Shown here piece by piece: positions 47,287 through 49,888 of a stretch of 49,888 nucleotides of DNA. Within the stretch, counting starts at the first letter, position 1. Each line of letters starts with the position of its first letter. The position numbers and the translations under genes were made by a program. The DNA lies in NCBI GenBank assembly GCA_937931165.1, contig CALHCI010000122.1, forward strand, positions 1 to 49,888. Reading direction: 5' to 3'. The notes beneath the pieces were generated by a model. It saw only the letters and a program-made list of their open reading frames with translations. It was not told the DNA's origin and ran no database searches. The DNA is from an uncultured Granulosicoccaceae bacterium. GTDB lineage: Bacteria; Pseudomonadota; Gammaproteobacteria; Granulosicoccales; Granulosicoccaceae.

Positions 47287-47981
47287 CCACAAGCACCAAC
47301 AACACCGCATGGCAGCAAGGCCTGTGGCACAACAATCCGGCGCTGGTACAACTGCTGGGCCTGTGCCCGCTGCTGGCAGTCAGTAACTCTACAATCAACG
47401 GACTGGCACTGGGGTTGGCCACCATGCTTACTCTTATCATCTCGAATAGCGTTGTGTCCGCCACCAGACACTGGCTAATCTATGAAATACGTATTCCTGT
47501 ATTTGTGTTGTTGATATCCGGCATTGTGACCACTATTGGGCTGTTGATGAATGCCTTCGCACACCAGCTGTATTTACAGCTTGGCATTTTTATTCCGCTG
47601 ATTATCACTAACTGCACCATTCTGGCACGCGCCGAGTCTTTCGCCTCGAGAAACCCGCTGAGGCTCGCCATTAAAGACGGCTTTTCTCACGGCATTGGCT
47701 TTGCGTTGGTACTGTTAGCGATGGGTGCAATAAGAGAACTAATCGGTGAAGGCACTCTGTTTGCGCAGGCACATTTACTGTTTGGTGCACTGGCGGGTAC
47801 CGAACCACTGCTCAGTTTATCTACCGACCGCGGATTGCTGGTTGCTGTTTTACCACCCGGGGCTTTTATAGTTCTGGGCTTGCTGATTGCCCTGAAAAAC
47901 GTTTTAGATCAAAACGCACTGGATAGTAAATCCCAACGCCTTAACCACACCACAGATGTGACCTCAACCGGTACCGTTTAA
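47283..47981 (+). CDS. rsxE: Electron transport complex subunit RsxE/RnfE
   Basis: RsxE is the second six-helix subunit related to RsxA. The sequence has NNPALVQLLGLCPLLAVSN with the conserved cysteine in the first half and FIPLIITNCTILARAESFAS in the second, plus GAIRELIGEGTL. The length is 232 residues. The ATG overlaps the rsxG stop by four bases. This completes the six-subunit complex. The next gene, DUF1841, begins on the very next base after the stop, where enterics have nth. Confidence 0.95.
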   Translation: MTTSTNNTAWQQGLWHNNPALVQLLGLCPLLAVSNSTINGLALGLATMLTLIISNSVVSATRHWLIYEIRIPVFVLLISGIVTTIGLLMNAFAHQLYLQLGIFIPLIITNCTILARAESFASRNPLRLAIKDGFSHGIGFALVLLAMGAIRELIGEGTLFAQAHLLFGALAGTEPLLSLSTDRGLLVAVLPPGAFIVLGLLIALKNVLDQNALDSKSQRLNHTTDVTSTGTV

Positions 47982-48419
47982 GTGATCTATTCACAAGACA
48001 GAACCAAACTCAGGCAACAGTATTTTGATGTCTGGCAAAAAGCCAATGCCGGTCAAACCCTCGAACCGATGGAAGCGATTATTGCCGATGTAATCAAAGA
48101 CCATCCGGAATACCACCCGATACTGAAAAACCCCGATGCTCATATCGAGTCTGAATACTACCCTGAGCACGGCAACACCAATCCATTCCTGCACATGGGT
48201 ATGCACATTACACTGCGTGAACAGGTTGCCACTGACCGGCCTGCCGGCATCAGAGATCTGACACGCAAAATGCTGTTGAAGTACCGGGACAGCCACGAAA
48301 TGGAACACCACATGATGGAACCACTTGGCAGAGTCTTATGGGAAGCACAACGCAGCAACACCTTGCCGGACGAACAAATCTATCTGGAAGCGCTCAGGGA
48401 ACTTGCATCAAAGTGCTAA
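47982..48419 (+). CDS. DUF1841 family protein
   Basis: A 145-residue cytoplasmic protein of the DUF1841 family. Family marks are MIYSQDRTKLRQQYFDVWQK, HPEYHPILKN, NPFLHMGMHITLREQ and DSHEMEHHMMEPLGRVLWEA. The dense histidines near the end (HEMEHHMM) could bind metal, but this is inference. The function is unknown. Its GTG start abuts the rsxE stop with no spacer, so it is the seventh gene of the rsx operon. Its end overlaps the convergent transporter gene by four bases. Confidence 0.88.
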   Translation: MIYSQDRTKLRQQYFDVWQKANAGQTLEPMEAIIADVIKDHPEYHPILKNPDAHIESEYYPEHGNTNPFLHMGMHITLREQVATDRPAGIRDLTRKMLLKYRDSHEMEHHMMEPLGRVLWEAQRSNTLPDEQIYLEALRELASKC

Positions 48420-49324
48420 CCCACAGCAGGAGACTCTTGATAAAAACGTTGCAGCGCCAACGGCAGAATATACATAGGCAGCTGCCAGACACCGACAAAA
48501 ATAAGAAAATTCTCACCCATCGAAGGTCCTGCAATCGCTGCCACCATTCCCATATTCCGATACGCACTTAACAAACACGCAGTTTTCGCATTACGCACAC
48601 CAAGAAACTTCAGCACCACATAAGTCAAAACCTGGGTGAGCAGACTAATGCTAAAAGCAAGAGCTATCAGTCCTGCAAGCATGTGTGGATTGTCACTCAT
48701 CATATCGCGCACTCCATCCATCACACTCAAACCAAAGATCATTAACAGCACCAGAACAATCGTCGGTGTGCGGGTGAGCAGCCTTTGCTGATGTGAAGCG
48801 TGAAGCAACTTTCGCATCACCCATACAATCAGAAAAGGCAATGCAATAAAAATCATAATGCGCTCGATATAGATCGACAATTCGATTTGTGTCGGAAGTC
48901 CGGCGACAAAATTAAGAATGACATACAGCGGCAACGGCATTAATACCGCGCCAACAATACAAACTGACAGCGCCATCGCATCATTCAGATTGAATATTTT
49001 CGATAACGCTGTGGTCGCGGTGATGGCGCTGGCGCAAAGCGTCACGACCGTGAACACATACCACTGACCATCCAGTAGTGGTTTGAGTAGCACGGCCGCA
49101 CACAGCGGCAACACCAGTAACTGCCAGGTAATAACAATCCAGGCTGATCGATCGCGCGTCAGTGCGGCAATAGCTTCATCAAGCTGAACCTGAAATATAA
49201 CGAAAACGAACATCAGAAAAATGGTGGCAAACAGCAGGGGCTTAAACAAGCTGGCCAGAGAGGGAAACAACACCCCCAGAAATATGCATGACGCAAGGAA
49301 GGCGAGTTGCCTGTCAGCGGTCAC
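48416..49324 (-). CDS. BASS-type (bile acid:sodium symporter-like) transporter
   Basis: A 302-residue membrane protein with about nine to ten hydrophobic segments and almost no loops. The pattern ITATTALSKIFNLNDAMALS and SAYRNMGMVAAIAGPS matches the crossing-helix regions of the BASS/SBF fold, which carries sodium-coupled organic acids. The substrate is not known. The GTG start at 49324 follows the mazG stop by about 55 bases on the same strand, so the two may be cotranscribed. Confidence 0.72.
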   Translation of the reverse strand: MTADRQLAFLASCIFLGVLFPSLASLFKPLLFATIFLMFVFVIFQVQLDEAIAALTRDRSAWIVITWQLLVLPLCAAVLLKPLLDGQWYVFTVVTLCASAITATTALSKIFNLNDAMALSVCIVGAVLMPLPLYVILNFVAGLPTQIELSIYIERIMIFIALPFLIVWVMRKLLHASHQQRLLTRTPTIVLVLLMIFGLSVMDGVRDMMSDNPHMLAGLIALAFSISLLTQVLTYVVLKFLGVRNAKTACLLSAYRNMGMVAAIAGPSMGENFLIFVGVWQLPMYILPLALQRFYQESPAVG

Positions 49325-49380
49325 CGGTTAACCATTGACAGGTAATGCAGATGTTGACGGTAGCAGTAATTGCGACCCCA

Positions 49381-49888
49381 TCAGCCGGACAGTTTTGCTT
49401 TTCGCCACAACTGATCGAGTGCTTCCATATCCATTGACTCAAGCGTTACACCGGCCTCTGTGGCAGTGCTTTCAAGTTGTTTGAATCGTTTTTCAAATTT
49501 GGCAGTGGATTTTTTCAATGCCTGTTCCGGGTCGAGCTTGAGATGACGTGCAACGTTGGTGACAGTGAATAATAGATCACCGAGCTCCTCCTCAATACCC
49601 GCCGTATCGCCAGCGTTAACCGCTTCGGTTAATTCGCCAAGTTCCTCGGTGAGCTTACCGGTTACTGCTGCCGCCTCCGGCCAGTCAAAACCTACCCTGG
49701 CTGCACGTTTTTGTATTTTTTCAGCGCGGGTTAGCGCCGGCAGCGCAACCGCGACGCCATCAAGCGCAGAGACCTCTGCCTGTGTGGATTTTTCTGAACG
49801 CTCGGCAGCCTTGATTGCTTCCCAGTTGGCTTTCTGCTCCTGCTCGTCTTTAAAGTGCGTATCACCAAAGACGTGCGGATGCCGACGG
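49381..49888 (-). CDS. mazG: Nucleoside triphosphate pyrophosphohydrolase MazG (5' end cut by window)
   Basis: The gene runs off the right edge; the last 169 codons are present. MazG hydrolyses NTPs and dNTPs to monophosphates and helps clear damaged nucleotides. The visible part starts RRHPHVFGDTHFKDE and holds the second MazG domain: VGFDWPEAAAVTGKLTEELG and EEELGDLLFTVTNVARHL, with the acidic metal-binding residues, then the tail MDMEALDQLWRKAKLSG. The first MazG domain lies outside the window. Confidence 0.93.
   Translation of the reverse strand, partial: RRHPHVFGDTHFKDEQEQKANWEAIKAAERSEKSTQAEVSALDGVAVALPALTRAEKIQKRAARVGFDWPEAAAVTGKLTEELGELTEAVNAGDTAGIEEELGDLLFTVTNVARHLKLDPEQALKKSTAKFEKRFKQLESTATEAGVTLESMDMEALDQLWRKAKLSG

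Overview
This window reads as the chromosome of a free-living, probably marine gammaproteobacterium. The evidence is its gene neighbourhoods: accB-accC-prmA with dusB-fis and purH nearby, and mrp divergent from metG with dcd, rppH and an rsx/rnf operon, close to the arrangement I recall from Pseudomonas. HemB has the aspartate-rich metal site of Pseudomonas-type enzymes. Base composition is near balanced by eye. I saw no rRNA, tRNA, transposase, integrase, phage gene or CRISPR array. The genus cannot be fixed from the sequence alone.

Layout: 1-5.5 kb holds a 2OG-Fe(II) oxygenase (cut by the window edge), a small CPBP intramembrane protease, a repeat-bearing lipoprotein, hemB, aroE and a DUF192 protein. 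5.5-13 kb, all on the minus strand, is the housekeeping block accB-accC-prmA-DUF3426, then a structured 537-base gap, then dusB-fis and purH. srkA (plus strand) diverges from accB. 14.3-20.1 kb is a minus-strand run: three genes for the lower protocatechuate/gallate 4,5-cleavage route (aldolase, hydratase, tautomerase), then an exported EndoU-type nuclease, a small acidic YacL-like protein and an S9 peptidase, all tightly packed. 20-25 kb has a lipoprotein, an SH3 protein, an ABC exporter and an MFS transporter. 25-38 kb is rich in envelope proteins: an orphan PilY1-like protein, a long periplasmic coiled-coil/OmpA protein, a four-repeat RCC1 protein, two lipoproteins (one with Ig-like repeats and a calcium-loop array) and an outer-membrane barrel, with argC, DUF4864 and DUF1840 genes between them. 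38-49.9 kb is conserved again: a thioredoxin-like protein, rppH, dcd, mrp, metG, rsxABCDGE, DUF1841, a BASS-type transporter and the 3' part of mazG.

How the genes work together: AccB and AccC form the biotin half of acetyl-CoA carboxylase. LigK, LigJ and the tautomerase would turn 4-oxalomesaconate into pyruvate and oxaloacetate, but the ring-cleavage genes are not here. RsxABCDGE is a complete six-subunit membrane electron-transfer complex, encoded in one overlapping operon that starts straight after metG.

The best candidates for something undescribed are: the EndoU/YacL-like pair, which is laid out like a secreted toxin with an immunity protein; the barrel plus Ig-like lipoprotein pair, a possible two-gene surface module; and two structured intergenic stretches, at 8.6-8.9 kb and at 33.1 kb, the second with a strong minus-strand terminator that serves no adjacent gene. 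Several genes start with GTG or TTG, and starts were moved where a ribosome site or overlap supported it.
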